This document shows positions 55,901-64,000 of a DNA stretch of 64,000 nt, in pieces. Each line of letters opens with the position of its first letter. The stretch's first letter is position 1. Location: NCBI GenBank assembly GCA_947178445.1, contig CAMWYJ010000001.1:62001-126000 (forward strand). The letters are read 5' to 3'. Both the position numbers and the translations under genes were made by a program. The notes beneath the pieces were generated by a model. That model was not told the origin of the DNA and did not search any database. It saw nothing but the letters and a program-made list of their open reading frames with translations. Source of the DNA: an uncultured Clostridium sp. Its GTDB lineage: Bacteria > Bacillota > Clostridia > Lachnospirales > Lachnospiraceae.

Positions 55901-58802
55901 CTGTAAATCCCGATAAATCCACTGACTGAATGCTGCTGTTTAAAAATGCCGCCTGACCAATTGCCTTTAAATACTGCTTATTGGCTGGCAATACATCTTC
56001 TGCTTTCACGATATTTTCACACGCATTAAACGTCAGCGTTGGAATCTCCGTCCAGGAAGCAGGATCCTCATACACCATCTTTGAAACACCGGTACCTGCA
56101 AAAACACCCATACCACATGCCTTCTTGGAAGCATTGCCGGTATCATTCGGTATGTAAGACGGTATATAAAACTGCCCTGTCTGCCCTTTGCTCTTTGTCT
56201 TAAACGTTGTCATCATCATCTGGCCACAAAATACCCCAGCATTCAGGAACAGAATACCATCTGCAGCGGAATTCGGCATAATAACGGTTTTCATGACCGG
56301 ACGATATGTTTCATCATTTTGCCAATTATAACAATATGTTACTTCTTTTTGAGTAACCGTATCCACCTGCGCAAATGCAACGGTTCCAATCTCTTTTAAA
56401 CTGGTATATCCTGAAAGATCCAACGATTCAATTTGACATCCAAAGAATGCCCCTTCTCCGATTTTCGTAACCTTGCTTTCTCCGCCGCTCATTGACAGGG
56501 AAGAGACTGCTGTATCATAACATAACCGATCCGGAATTTCCGTCCATGTATTTGGCAGAGTAACATCTTCTAGGCGGATACACTTTTCAAACACAGATAC
56601 TCCGGCATTTTCCTGTGGACAGGAGGATACCTTCACACTTGGAAGAGCAGCACACCAGAAAAACGCTCCTGTTCCTAACTCATTTACCGTTGCCGGAAGC
56701 TGGTTCGTTACAGACTGCAACGTTCCGTTTTTATGAAGTTTGATAGCACTCAGGCTCTTCATTTCATAAAACGCATATGGTTTGATTGCTAACGTATCTC
56801 CGGTATTTTCCGGCAATACCATCTCTGTCACGTTCACATTACCATGGAATGCCTCGGAGCCAATTGTTCTTGCAGCCTTTGAACCATTCGAATTCCATGT
56901 GATTTTTTTGATCTTCGATGCCGTCTTAACATCCGCTTCCACCTTTACATCCGTTCCACCATATGTAATATTTCCTTCCTTGTATACACGGCTAAAGAAA
57001 AATGCCCGGGTTCCGATACTGGTAACAGATGCCGGAATCGTTACAGATTCCAATGCCCGGCAATTTGTAAACACCTCACTGCCATAAACATAGCTCGTAT
57101 TCTTTGTACTCGTCTTCTGATGGGTTACCGCATTCTCACTGATGCTTCCATCCCTTCCACCCTGTGGAAGAGACTGTACCTTTTCCAAATCTGCTTTCTT
57201 ATTACCGACACCATACACCGTAAGCTGCTGATAACCAATTGTTTTCAGGCTTGTCATCTTACTTAAAAAGTCTGTATTTGTGATAGCCGTTGAACGGAAT
57301 GCACAGTCCCCAATCGCAGCCACCTTAACAGGACTGGTGCTTCTTTGTGTCACACTGGCAAGTGCTGTACAGCCATCAAAAGCATAATCCGGAATATTCT
57401 TAAGATTCGGTGACAGGGATACACTCTCTATCTTTGATTCCACATCCGGCTCCTTTTGCTGGGTGTTATTGCCACTTTGTTCAACATAGATACAGAAACA
57501 CCCTTTCCCGATGCTTTGAACAGAATCCGGAAGATAGATACCGGACTTCACATTTCCACTTTCATACATTGTGGATAACGTTGTATTTGCAAATGCATAT
57601 GCCCCAAGCTCTAAGCTGTCAGTCTTTGGTAAAATAATGGTATCTACATTTGTCGCATAGTCGAAAACAGAATCTGCAATGGAATTCAGCTTTGTACAAT
57701 TGGACAAATCGATTGTTGAATTTGCAAAATGTGCCTTTGAAAATGCACTGGATAATATTTTTTCCAAAGCACTGCCACTTTCAAAGGTTACGGTAAGTCC
57801 ACCATCTACATATGCAGAACCCGCTCCACCAAAGGCCTCTGCCGGAATTGCCTGAATACTCTTGCCGATTGTAATTTCCTTAAGCCCCTTACATCCTGAA
57901 AACAAACTTGCTGAATTTTCCAGCACACGTCCGTTCGTAAAATTCGGAAGCTTGATCTCTGTGATTGCAGCATCATTTACAAAAACCTGCTGTCCGACTG
58001 AGGTAAGGGAAGCTGGCAATGTATTGACTGCCTTCGTGCTGTTCACCGCTTTCAGACTGGTGCAGGCAGCAAATGCATGGCTTCCAAGTTTCGTAAGTGT
58101 ATCCGGTAATGTGATTTCGGTTAAGTTCGTACAATCTTTAAATGCATTTTCATTTATAACCGTAATGGAATTAGGAAGTGTTATCTCGGAAAACGCACAC
58201 CCTGTAAATTCTCCTGACCCAATCGACGTAACCTTGGTACAGGTACTGATATCAATAGACGTTGCTTTTTTTGCCTTACCCAATCCACTCAGGTCCGTAA
58301 TCTTTCCTGCACCACTATAACCTGTGAGATCCAATTTTCCGCTATATGACTGAAGCTGTGCCTGTGTTAAATCACTTACACTCGTACCCATAGCTTGGTT
58401 ATATGCCGCCAAAACTGCCTTTTGAAGTTCCGCATCCGGCATAAACGCACTTAAGCTTGTAGCAAGCTTTTGTTCTAACTCTTCTTCCTCTGTTGTCTCT
58501 TCTTCCTCTCCAACTGTTTCCTCTGCAGCTTCCTGTGTTGTCTCCTCTGTTACAGATGCCTGTGTTGCCTGTTCCTCTGTCATCTCCGCAACAGGCTCTT
58601 TGTTTTCTTCCGATTCTGCCTGTTCTGTGGTGGTTTCTTCTGAAGACTCCGCAGCTTCTTCTCCCTGTTCCACCTGTTCTTCGACAATGATCTGGTTCTC
58701 CGCCTCTGCTGCAAATACAATTCCCCCTCCGGAATTCACACTGGACAAAACCATTGCAGCAGCCAGAGCAACGCTCAAAGCTCTCATGCTTTTTTTCCTC
58801 AT
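52902..58802 (-). CDS. Giant secreted BspA-type leucine-rich-repeat protein
   Basis: A 1966-residue protein: signal peptide (about 1-32, ending IVFAAEAEN), a Glu/Thr-rich acidic stretch (about 33-113), then dozens of BspA/LRR_5 repeats (pattern IGxxAFxxCxxLxxVxLPxxV) to about residue 1260. A beta-rich segment follows, then a BIG2/Ig-like domain at about 1560-1670 (SDKPDIASIDEEGTVTVNKY). A tandem TPGTTGGTGTQ linker (about 1671-1702) leads to a very basic C-terminal LRR block ending KKLFKGKGQKKTVKIKK. There is no LPxTG, membrane helix or S-layer repeat, so it may be released or bound to anionic wall polymers through its basic end. BspA-type repeats mediate adhesion in other gut and oral bacteria. 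Confidence 0.88.
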   Translation of the reverse strand: MRKKSMRALSVALAAAMVLSSVNSGGGIVFAAEAENQIIVEEQVEQGEEAAESSEETTTEQAESEENKEPVAEMTEEQATQASVTEETTQEAAEETVGEEEETTEEEELEQKLATSLSAFMPDAELQKAVLAAYNQAMGTSVSDLTQAQLQSYSGKLDLTGYSGAGKITDLSGLGKAKKATSIDISTCTKVTSIGSGEFTGCAFSEITLPNSITVINENAFKDCTNLTEITLPDTLTKLGSHAFAACTSLKAVNSTKAVNTLPASLTSVGQQVFVNDAAITEIKLPNFTNGRVLENSASLFSGCKGLKEITIGKSIQAIPAEAFGGAGSAYVDGGLTVTFESGSALEKILSSAFSKAHFANSTIDLSNCTKLNSIADSVFDYATNVDTIILPKTDSLELGAYAFANTTLSTMYESGNVKSGIYLPDSVQSIGKGCFCIYVEQSGNNTQQKEPDVESKIESVSLSPNLKNIPDYAFDGCTALASVTQRSTSPVKVAAIGDCAFRSTAITNTDFLSKMTSLKTIGYQQLTVYGVGNKKADLEKVQSLPQGGRDGSISENAVTHQKTSTKNTSYVYGSEVFTNCRALESVTIPASVTSIGTRAFFFSRVYKEGNITYGGTDVKVEADVKTASKIKKITWNSNGSKAARTIGSEAFHGNVNVTEMVLPENTGDTLAIKPYAFYEMKSLSAIKLHKNGTLQSVTNQLPATVNELGTGAFFWCAALPSVKVSSCPQENAGVSVFEKCIRLEDVTLPNTWTEIPDRLCYDTAVSSLSMSGGESKVTKIGEGAFFGCQIESLDLSGYTSLKEIGTVAFAQVDTVTQKEVTYCYNWQNDETYRPVMKTVIMPNSAADGILFLNAGVFCGQMMMTTFKTKSKGQTGQFYIPSYIPNDTGNASKKACGMGVFAGTGVSKMVYEDPASWTEIPTLTFNACENIVKAEDVLPANKQYLKAIGQAAFLNSSIQSVDLSGFTALTTIGSTGNGSALDNLCPGVFQGCVDLETVKMPKTAYTLGKRTFFMASKGQMNTAPAYTMLTSVDLGGVTKIEEHAFTQAFTDSILCNDKVTVTIPASCTSMGNYAFYKNTRLEKVVLSDSVPTIGTYAFAESTGLTTVGFGKVKEIGNYAFYKCSDLVFKTGYQLPDTLEKIGSSAFSEATSLGSVVFGPALTSIGSNAFNKAGLTSVNFEKAAKLEKIENSAFSNNNSLEVFKLEGTKVSEIGTILQGCLNLTKATFGDEVTYINDNALASCPKLHTLEFASTTTVSTDVFKMATVSNTYTASENNYTITLIVDTPKEPIVIPKGRTVNFPYYVSPQSKSGFNYILIGKDKTDEIDTIDTYLGIKASLSDGCFKVHQSNETQYKVTEPYYTPTAQSSLYTTVNRKKVDTVQVEGLQATKEPVTFSIANSITFNLQNGGTVSATKFVADYKVVVKDVETNGYLYEDKDRKTEISDTASHPFQVAAGGQKYKQCWYSIKDSEATYADIENYDLVVKTDNPDVLIPGKSSGANKTSYDTKNGLEINGTTKNTSTGEVSANVNAQTFYLVAQGVGTAHITVYPKAYPEYERTYTYQVNADVNRIVLSVPNEYNNKALEPGTTFNIFKEYTNTLNQKATAEDMSSFKTYTNNPIVFESDKPDIASIDEEGTVTVNKYVSAYERVTFTATAQQSVAGRVAKTTIILTLYATKTPGGTGTQTPGTTGGTGTQTPGTTQNTVNTTSGEKVTVTKGGSANTPGEVKFVAGSASQGTNVVIPDTVEVDGIQYKVTAIDANAFKGNTKITSVTVGNNIKAIENEAFKGCTSLTTVTISNSVEKIGKNAFNNCKNLKTVTLNAKSSKLTDIGVSAFQNCTALTKITIPNAVKKIQSKAFYNCKKLKTVTIDYKKSALTEIGSSGFQGCLVLSKITLPNKFKKLGKKAFYGCNKLKTITVKSTKVSSVGSNAFKNIHKKAVIKVPKKQYNKYKKLFKGKGQKKTVKIKK
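53702..53780 (-). repeat. Tandem repeat coding a Thr/Pro/Gly linker
   Basis: Two copies of a roughly 33-bp unit differing at a few bases, coding TPGTTGGTGTQ. It is a likely site for copy-number variation between strains. Confidence 0.65.
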
Positions 58803-58830
58803 TATAATACTCCTTTCTTCTTCCCCGTCT

Positions 58831-58860
58831 GATCAACGAATCTTCCCCTTCATTGATCAA
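58831..58860 (-). promoter_or_regulatory. Leader hairpin of the LRR mRNA
   Basis: The 7-bp inverted repeat TGATCAA / TTGATCA flanks a GA-rich loop in the 5' leader. It may protect the very long transcript or tune expression; function is inferred. Confidence 0.4.
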
Positions 58861-58886
58861 TTTCCTTCTTATAAACAGATGCATTT

Positions 58887-58914
58887 ATTATAATCCAATT
58901 TTTATTGTTTGTAA
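58887..58914 (-). promoter_or_regulatory. Promoter of the LRR protein gene
   Basis: Minus-strand TTACAA (58909-58914), a 16-bp spacer and a perfect TATAAT (58887-58892), giving a leader of nearly 80 bases. Confidence 0.65.
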
Positions 58915-58960
58915 ATCAGATTCTTTGCACGTTTCTAACCTTCCAAATCGGTCACAATTT

Positions 58961-59401
58961 TTAAGATTCCCACTTAAAGATGAAAAGACCTGCAACTGCA
59001 ACCACAATTCCAATAAGCTTTACCCATGAAAAATCTGCCTTTTCCACACCAAACCATCCAAACAGCTCAATGATATAGGCGACTAACACCTGTGTAATTA
59101 CAATCGCCAGCACTGCCTTTGCCGGTCCAAGCGTTGCCATACTTTGAATAACGGTAAAGGTTATAAAAGCCCCGATCACCCCACCAAGCAGCATGTATTT
59201 ATGATCCACCTTAAATAAATCCCCCATCTGAATCTTTCCCATTTCCGCAAACAGGAAAAAGCCCAGACAGACAATAAAACCGGTCAACTGCACGAAACAG
59301 TTCGTAATCCACGGTCCTGTCTCTTTTGTTACCCCCGTATTAAATACGCCCTGTACACTCATCAATGCCCCGGAAAGCATTGCAATCAAAAAACCCCACA
59401 T
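58961..59401 (-). CDS. DMT-type transporter, YdcZ/DUF606 family
   Basis: A 146-residue, five-helix membrane protein: MWGFLIAMLSGALMSVQGVFN, WITNCFVQLTGFIVCLGFFLF, YMLLGGVIGAFITFTVIQSM (with LGPAKAVLAIVITQVLVAYII) and LIGIVVAVAGLFIFK. The half-size architecture is DUF606/YdcZ, thought to function as a dimer in drug/metabolite-type export; the substrate is unknown. Start: ATG at 59401 with AGGAGG 7 bp upstream; the frame extends to 59497 but without an SD. Confidence 0.85.
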   Translation of the reverse strand: MWGFLIAMLSGALMSVQGVFNTGVTKETGPWITNCFVQLTGFIVCLGFFLFAEMGKIQMGDLFKVDHKYMLLGGVIGAFITFTVIQSMATLGPAKAVLAIVITQVLVAYIIELFGWFGVEKADFSWVKLIGIVVAVAGLFIFKWES

Positions 59402-59602
59402 AAACATTCCTCCTAGATTTGAATTTGTTATAACGGTTCCATTTCCATTACAATCTATTATGAATAGTATGTGAAGCTTTCTTTTATTTTTATTCAATTA
59501 TAATTACAATAATCCTTTTTTTCCTCTGTTTTCTTATGATTTGCACAGTAATCGGATAGGCAGGATTTCTTTAACAGCCTTGCGGCATCCATACACCAAA
59601 AG

Positions 59603-60946
59603 TCACTGTCCGCACTTATCTTCCATCGCCTTCTGCAGACGGTCAAGCTGCTCCTTCACATCACCGCCACTCCAGATTGCATCGAAGGCGATCCCACTCT
59701 CTGACAAATAATCACCAAGCACCATCACCTTTGGTACCGGCTCTGAATTCAGATACTGGGCATATATAACAGACTGCAGGCTGTCAGCTTTCTCTTTTTG
59801 GTTCACAACGGAAAGCCTGCCATTTCCTGCATACTGTTTTTCCGCCGCCCCTATACTTAAATAAAGTGCAAACAGATTGCCAAGATTCGTATCTGCTCCG
59901 TAGGGATTTACAAATGCACTATATGTAGTGGAAAGTGTTGTAGACGATAATTCGGCAGTCAGGCTTGGCACATAGGATATCTGGTAATTCGTCTCCTGCT
60001 CACTCTGTAAATCCAAGTCATCTGTCTCCTTTACAGGCTTAACATCACTTTCCTCCTCTGTATCTGCTTTACCATTTTGCATTTCATAAAGAGTCGACAG
60101 AATATCTGACTTACAAAGTCCCAATACCAGCGTTCCCTCTTTAATCCTGTTTTTAACAGTATCATGGGAAATGTTATTCTTATTCATCCACAAATAGGCA
60201 CTTAACGACTGAAAATATTCCATAGCTGCAATGCATTTTTCATTATTTATCTTAAATGCCTCACCATCATCTCCATTTTCCCCGAAAAGCTCCGCATAAC
60301 TTGCCAAAAACATTGTATTGATATAAGGATCTGCCACATCCCATCTAAATATCGCCTTTGTCGAGCCCGTATCCTCGTATTCATCCGCAAAATCCAAAAT
60401 ATCTTCAATAGATGCCGGTGCATTTTCAAGCAGGTTTGCATCATATACAAGACAATATGTATCAAAGTAAACAGGATATCCGTACTGCTTTTCCTTATAG
60501 GTTACTGCTTTTTTTGCGACATCCGGATAATACTCCTGCCAGAAGGAATCAACAAGCCATGTGTTCCTGGAAGCCATACCACTAAGTACCGCCAACTCAA
60601 TCTGGTCGTTACCGGCCAAATACACATCCGGTCCGTTTTCTTTTTGGTTTGCCTGGTTCAGATCATCAAACAGGCTCACACCATCATAATAGACCAGATT
60701 TACTTTGATATCATACTCTTTCTCAAAATCCTCTGCTACGGTCTCTAACCAATCTTTGTCTTCATCACTTGTGTACCAGCAGGTTATATCTTTATTAACA
60801 GCTTTCCCCTTCCAATAGGACATCAGCCCTTTATAATCCTCTGGAACCGAAACTGTCTGCTCCTGTTCCCTGCTTCCGCCACATCCCGCAAGACATCCTA
60901 GCAATAATGCAAAGATTAATATACTTGCTATTTTTTTTCGTTTCAT
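59603..60946 (-). CDS. Orphan ABC solute-binding lipoprotein (family 1, sugar type)
   Basis: A 447-residue lipoprotein: signal MKRKKIASILIFALLLGCLAGC with lipobox LAGC (Cys22). The mature part is typical of extracellular binding proteins: ITCWYTSDEDKDWLETVAEDFEKEYDIKVNLVYYD, NGPDVYLAGNDQIELAVLSG, YGYPVYFDTYCLVYD (in segments). An acidic loop near residue 295 (TEEESDVKPVKETDDLDLQ) is unusual. No permease or ATPase genes are adjacent, so it may serve a remote transporter or a sensor. It lies between argB and the DUF606 gene. Confidence 0.85.
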   Translation of the reverse strand: MKRKKIASILIFALLLGCLAGCGGSREQEQTVSVPEDYKGLMSYWKGKAVNKDITCWYTSDEDKDWLETVAEDFEKEYDIKVNLVYYDGVSLFDDLNQANQKENGPDVYLAGNDQIELAVLSGMASRNTWLVDSFWQEYYPDVAKKAVTYKEKQYGYPVYFDTYCLVYDANLLENAPASIEDILDFADEYEDTGSTKAIFRWDVADPYINTMFLASYAELFGENGDDGEAFKINNEKCIAAMEYFQSLSAYLWMNKNNISHDTVKNRIKEGTLVLGLCKSDILSTLYEMQNGKADTEEESDVKPVKETDDLDLQSEQETNYQISYVPSLTAELSSTTLSTTYSAFVNPYGADTNLGNLFALYLSIGAAEKQYAGNGRLSVVNQKEKADSLQSVIYAQYLNSEPVPKVMVLGDYLSESGIAFDAIWSGGDVKEQLDRLQKAMEDKCGQ

Positions 60947-61036
60947 TACTCTTCCTTTATCTTGTAATACGCTAGTATAGCGAATCTTAAGTTATTTGGT
61001 GCAAAACAAATGCAAACATACTTCGTATTCGCTTTA

Positions 61037-61927
61037 CTAGAACAACGGTTCCTTCAAAATTGCAGTTCCAATACCCTTCTCAGTGAAAAATTCAAGAAGC
61101 AGGCAGTGCTCCACACGGCCATCCAGCACATGGACTCTTGATACTCCATTTTCTATCGCATCAATACAGTTTGTGAGTTTCGGAAGCATTCCCCCTCCTA
61201 CAATCCCCTTCTCAATAAAATTTTTCGCTTCTGTCACATCCATCTCTGAAATTAAAGTATCCTTGTCGGATGGATCGATAAATACACCCTCAATATCGGT
61301 TAAAAATACCAGCTTTTCTGCCTGAATCGCCTTCGCCACTGCACAGGCTGCATCGTCCGCATTAATGTTATAGCTTTCAAAATCCTCAGACGAACCAATC
61401 GGTGCAATGACCGGAATAAAATCATTATCGATCAGGGTATCTAAAATATTAGCGTTTACGTCCTTTACCTCACCGACATATCCGATATCCTTTCCACCCG
61501 GAAATCTCTTGGTAACCGTCATAAGGCCTGCATCCTTACCACTGATTCCCACTGCATTAAGACCTAACTTCTGCATCATCTGTACAAGACTTTTATTTAC
61601 CTTGGAAAGTACCATCTCTGCAATCTCCATCGTCTCCAAGTCTGTCACACGCAGTCCGTTGATAAACTCCGGTTCCTTTCCAATCTTTTCCACCCACTTG
61701 CTGATTTCTTTTCCTCCTCCATGGACAATAATCGGCTTTAATCCAATCAGCTTAAGAAGTGCTACATCCCGGATTACATTATATTTCAAATTCTCATCCA
61801 ACATTGCACTTCCGCCATACTTAACAACCACTTTACTTCCGTTGAATTTCTGTATATATGGTAATGCTTCAATCAATGTCTGTGCCTTTGCAATTACCTG
61901 CTCCATACTGTTATTCTTGTTAATCAT
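61037..61927 (-). CDS. argB: N-acetylglutamate kinase ArgB
   Basis: A 296-residue amino-acid kinase: [108 protein letters not shown] (in segments). The N-terminal helix ([20 protein letters not shown]) is of the kind found in arginine-inhibited hexameric enzymes, so feedback inhibition is likely. Start: ATG at 61927 with AAAGGA 7 bp upstream. It follows argC directly, without argJ. Confidence 0.95.
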   Translation of the reverse strand: MINKNNSMEQVIAKAQTLIEALPYIQKFNGSKVVVKYGGSAMLDENLKYNVIRDVALLKLIGLKPIIVHGGGKEISKWVEKIGKEPEFINGLRVTDLETMEIAEMVLSKVNKSLVQMMQKLGLNAVGISGKDAGLMTVTKRFPGGKDIGYVGEVKDVNANILDTLIDNDFIPVIAPIGSSEDFESYNINADDAACAVAKAIQAEKLVFLTDIEGVFIDPSDKDTLISEMDVTEAKNFIEKGIVGGGMLPKLTNCIDAIENGVSRVHVLDGRVEHCLLLEFFTEKGIGTAILKEPLF

Positions 61928-61975
61928 TGTTTTTTCCTTTCTACGTATCATTTTCATTAGGTGATTGTGACCTTT

Positions 61976-63016
61976 CTATGGGAACATCGGAGCCTGCTTA
62001 AGACCCATATCCTCCGGCAGTCCAAAAATCAGATTCATATTCTGCACTGCCTGTCCGGCTGCCCCTTTTACAAGATTATCAAGCGCTCCCATGACAACAA
62101 TTCTTCCGGTACGCTCATCTATTTTAAAGTTCACATCTACATAATTGCTGCCCTCCACCCATCGTGTCTCCGGGCAGACATCTTTGTCAAGAACTCTTAC
62201 AAAACGCTCTTTCGCATAATATTTATCATATAGAGCTTTTATCTCTTCATAAGAATACTCCCCGTTAAGATTACCGTATGCAGTCACTAAAATCCCACGG
62301 TTCATCGGCACTAAATGCGGAGTAAAATTAAGCAATATCTCTTTGCCGCATGCATATCCTAATTGTTCTTCAATCTCCGGTGTATGGCGGTGTGTTGTGA
62401 CACCATATGCCTTAATGCTTTCATTGACTTCACAGTAAAGATTATTCATCTTTGCTCCTCTTCCTGCTCCGGAGGTTCCGGATTTCGCATCTATGATAAT
62501 GCTGCCTGGATCAATGATTCCTTCCTTCACTAATGGATACAGTGATAAAATAGAACAGGTCGTATAGCAGCCCGGATTCGCAACTAAACGTTTCCCTTTA
62601 ATATCTTCCCTGTTGATCTCACAAAGTCCATAGACCGCCTCTTTTATGAATTCCGGTGACTTATGCTCAATACCATACCATTTTTCGTATGTAGCAACAT
62701 CCTTGATCCGGAAGTCTGCACTCAGATCCACAATCTTAACCTTTGACAAAATCTCCTCGTTTACAAGAGAAGCACAAAGCCCCTGAGGTGTGGCAGTAAA
62801 AATAACATCTGCTTTTTGGGAAAGCTCATCTAAATTATCATCCAGGCATTTGGCATCCACAATTTCAAACATATTGCCAAATACCTCATAATATTTCCTG
62901 TCGATATAACTCCTAGAGCCATACCATACAATCTCTGTCTCTTTATGTCCTAATAATAATCTTACCAATTCCTGTCCTGCATATCCTGTAGAACCAATAA
63001 TTCCTGCCTTGATCAT
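61976..63016 (-). CDS. argC: N-acetyl-gamma-glutamyl-phosphate reductase ArgC
   Basis: A 346-residue NADP-dependent reductase: MIKAGIIGSTGYAGQELVRLL, FTATPQGLCASLV, VDLSADFRI, YGLCEINREDI, catalytic Cys in VANPGCYTTCS, IDAKSGTSGAGRGAKMNNLYCEVNE (in segments), and HRHTPEIEEQLG. It catalyses the third step of arginine synthesis. SD AGGAGA is 6 bp from the ATG. It is the first gene of an argC-argB unit divergent from argG. Confidence 0.96.
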   Translation of the reverse strand: MIKAGIIGSTGYAGQELVRLLLGHKETEIVWYGSRSYIDRKYYEVFGNMFEIVDAKCLDDNLDELSQKADVIFTATPQGLCASLVNEEILSKVKIVDLSADFRIKDVATYEKWYGIEHKSPEFIKEAVYGLCEINREDIKGKRLVANPGCYTTCSILSLYPLVKEGIIDPGSIIIDAKSGTSGAGRGAKMNNLYCEVNESIKAYGVTTHRHTPEIEEQLGYACGKEILLNFTPHLVPMNRGILVTAYGNLNGEYSYEEIKALYDKYYAKERFVRVLDKDVCPETRWVEGSNYVDVNFKIDERTGRIVVMGALDNLVKGAAGQAVQNMNLIFGLPEDMGLKQAPMFP

Positions 63017-63472
63017 ATCGTCTCTCCTTTTATGGTTACTCTTTTGCTATTCAAATAGTCCTTCCTTTACAATAACCCTATTTTAACCCGAAATCTTATT
63101 ATAACACTCTTTTTTCCCTCTGTATAGAAAAATGTTTGAAAACCATAAATGCCTCATCCATATATGGCAGCTTCTCCACTTTTCCTTTTTGCGTTTTATA
63201 ATTATACATTTTTTTTGAATAATATGCAACCCTTTGCATTAAAAAATGCACAGAACCAAGTAATATCTCCAACATACTCATTTACAAATCGCCAAAATAA
63301 GGTTGCATATTCCCTACATTCGTTGTATATTAAGTGATAGGGTTTCGGGATAACATATCCGAATACACAAATGCATAAAGGAAGCATATTGTTTTTGTGC
63401 AATATACATTCAGGTAATGACAGAATACAATGTGCATTCCACTTATATATTTATTTTAGGAGGACTTAATAA
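63017..63472. promoter_or_regulatory. argC-argG divergent control region
   Basis: A 456-bp AT-rich region without a convincing gene. It contains an argC promoter (minus strand TATACA 63121-63126, 17 bp, TATAAT 63098-63103) and an argG promoter (TATACA 63403-63408, 17 bp, TACAAT 63426-63431). ARG-box-like sites are TGAATAATATGCA (63216-63228), TGCAATATACATTCA (63398-63412, overlapping the argG -35) and GAATACAATGTGCATTC (63423-63439, overlapping the -10). Other symmetry: TGCATT-AAAA-AATGCA (63235-63250), and an 11-bp inverted repeat AATATGCAACC / GGTTGCATATT (63221-63231 / 63301-63311). Repression by ArgR with arginine is inferred from consensus resemblance. Confidence 0.55.
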
Positions 63473-64000
63473 ATGAAAGAAAAAGTTATTTTAGCTTACT
63501 CTGGTGGATTAGACACCACAGCTTTAATCCCATGGTTAAAGGAAAACTACGACTATGAAGTAATCTGCTGCTGTATCGACTGTGGACAGGAAAGTGAATT
63601 AGATGGCTTAGAGGAACGCGCAAAGCTTTCCGGTGCTTCCAAGCTATATATTGAGGATATCACAGATGAATTCTGTGATGACTATATCGTACCTTGTGTA
63701 CAGGCAAACGCCATCTATGAAAATAAGTATTTGCTGGGAACTTCCATGGCTCGTCCGGGTATTGCTAAAAGATTAGTTGAAATCGCCCGCAAGGAAGGTG
63801 CTTCTGCAATCTGTCATGGTGCTACCGGCAAAGGAAATGACCAGATTCGTTTCGAGCTTGGTATCAAGGCATTCGCTCCAGACCTTAAGATTATCGCAGC
63901 GTGGAGAGATGAAAAGTGGACATTACAGTCCCGTGAGGAAGAAATTGAATACTGTAAGCAGCATGGTATTAATCTTCCATTCTCCGCTGATTCTTCCTAC
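63473..64000 (+). CDS. argG: Argininosuccinate synthase ArgG (3' end beyond the window)
   Basis: The first 176 codons of an enzyme normally of about 400. PP-loop ATPase motif [19 protein letters not shown], followed by [20 protein letters not shown] and [17 protein letters not shown], all diagnostic of ArgG. It joins citrulline and aspartate in arginine synthesis. SD AGGAGG is 9 bp from the ATG. Truncated by the right edge. Confidence 0.97.
   Translation, partial: MKEKVILAYSGGLDTTALIPWLKENYDYEVICCCIDCGQESELDGLEERAKLSGASKLYIEDITDEFCDDYIVPCVQANAIYENKYLLGTSMARPGIAKRLVEIARKEGASAICHGATGKGNDQIRFELGIKAFAPDLKIIAAWRDEKWTLQSREEEIEYCKQHGINLPFSADSSY

Noticed and set aside
52902-58802. Hundreds of repeated motifs mistaken for a CRISPR or tandem DNA array
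   Set aside because: The periodicity is at the protein level (BspA-type LRR) inside one uninterrupted reading frame; there are no constant DNA repeats with spacers.
58399-58884. Frame encoding a Cys/Gly/Arg-rich protein at the LRR gene start
   Set aside because: It is an out-of-frame reading of the repetitive Glu/Thr-rich N-terminal tract of the LRR protein.
63099-63402. Small open frames on both strands between argC and argG
   Set aside because: No SD, no recognisable protein sequence, and they overlap dense regulatory-looking palindromes; the region reads as control DNA.

Overview
The window reads as chromosome of a spore-forming, low-GC Gram-positive of the Lachnospiraceae type (class Clostridia). 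The basis is the run of Bacillota-specific gene neighbourhoods (ireB-ruvX-yrzB; comEC-holA-rpsT-gpr-spoIIP-lepA-hemW-hrcA-grpE-dnaK-dnaJ-prmA-rsmE), the sporulation genes sigK, spoIIP and gpr, a CIRCE heat-shock operator, strong AGGAGG-type ribosome binding sites, and a giant secreted BspA-type leucine-rich-repeat protein. The genus is an inference; no rRNA gene is present. I found no tRNA gene, insertion sequence, prophage or CRISPR array.

Positions 1-14400 hold a type IV pilus (T4P) cluster on the minus strand, in transcription order: pilB, pilT, pilC, major pilin, prepilin peptidase, a fused pilM-pilN, pilO, then four minor-pilin-like genes, the last running off the left edge. One minor-pilin-like protein is 974 residues long. 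Positions 14574-20542 carry sigK on the plus strand and, convergent with it, the operon ireB-ruvX-yrzB-rnj-ylbF-(short yceG-like)-trmR-U32, covering wobble-uridine modification, RNA decay and wall-related factors. Positions 20827-25919 carry mtaB, a lone HPr-like gene on the plus strand, and thiI-cysteine desulfurase-rsmE. Two very large YfhO-type membrane proteins (25966-31214) sit between rsmE and prmA, which are neighbours in many Bacillota.

Positions 31255-37500 are prmA and the hrcA-grpE-dnaK-dnaJ heat-shock operon with a perfect CIRCE site. After a small XRE regulator/coiled-coil operon and a zinc-ribbon membrane protein come hemW, lepA, spoIIP and gpr, the divergent rpsT, then holA and comEC. 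Between comEC and comEA lie a GerMN-domain lipoprotein, a sensor kinase and an OmpR-type regulator, an arrangement like actinobacterial mtrA-mtrB-lpqB. ComEA is predicted to be a lipoprotein. With the T4P machine at the other end, the window encodes most of a DNA-uptake pathway.

Positions 52902-64000 hold the 1966-residue repeat protein, a small DMT-type transporter, an orphan solute-binding lipoprotein, and arginine biosynthesis genes (argC-argB on the minus strand, divergent from a truncated argG) separated by a 456-bp region with candidate arginine-repressor sites. No wholly unknown system is obvious. The best leads are the giant pilin-like protein, the kinase/regulator/GerMN trio (with a kinase lacking a normal start codon), the miniature MltG-like protein, the histidine-less HPr, and several structured intergenic elements.
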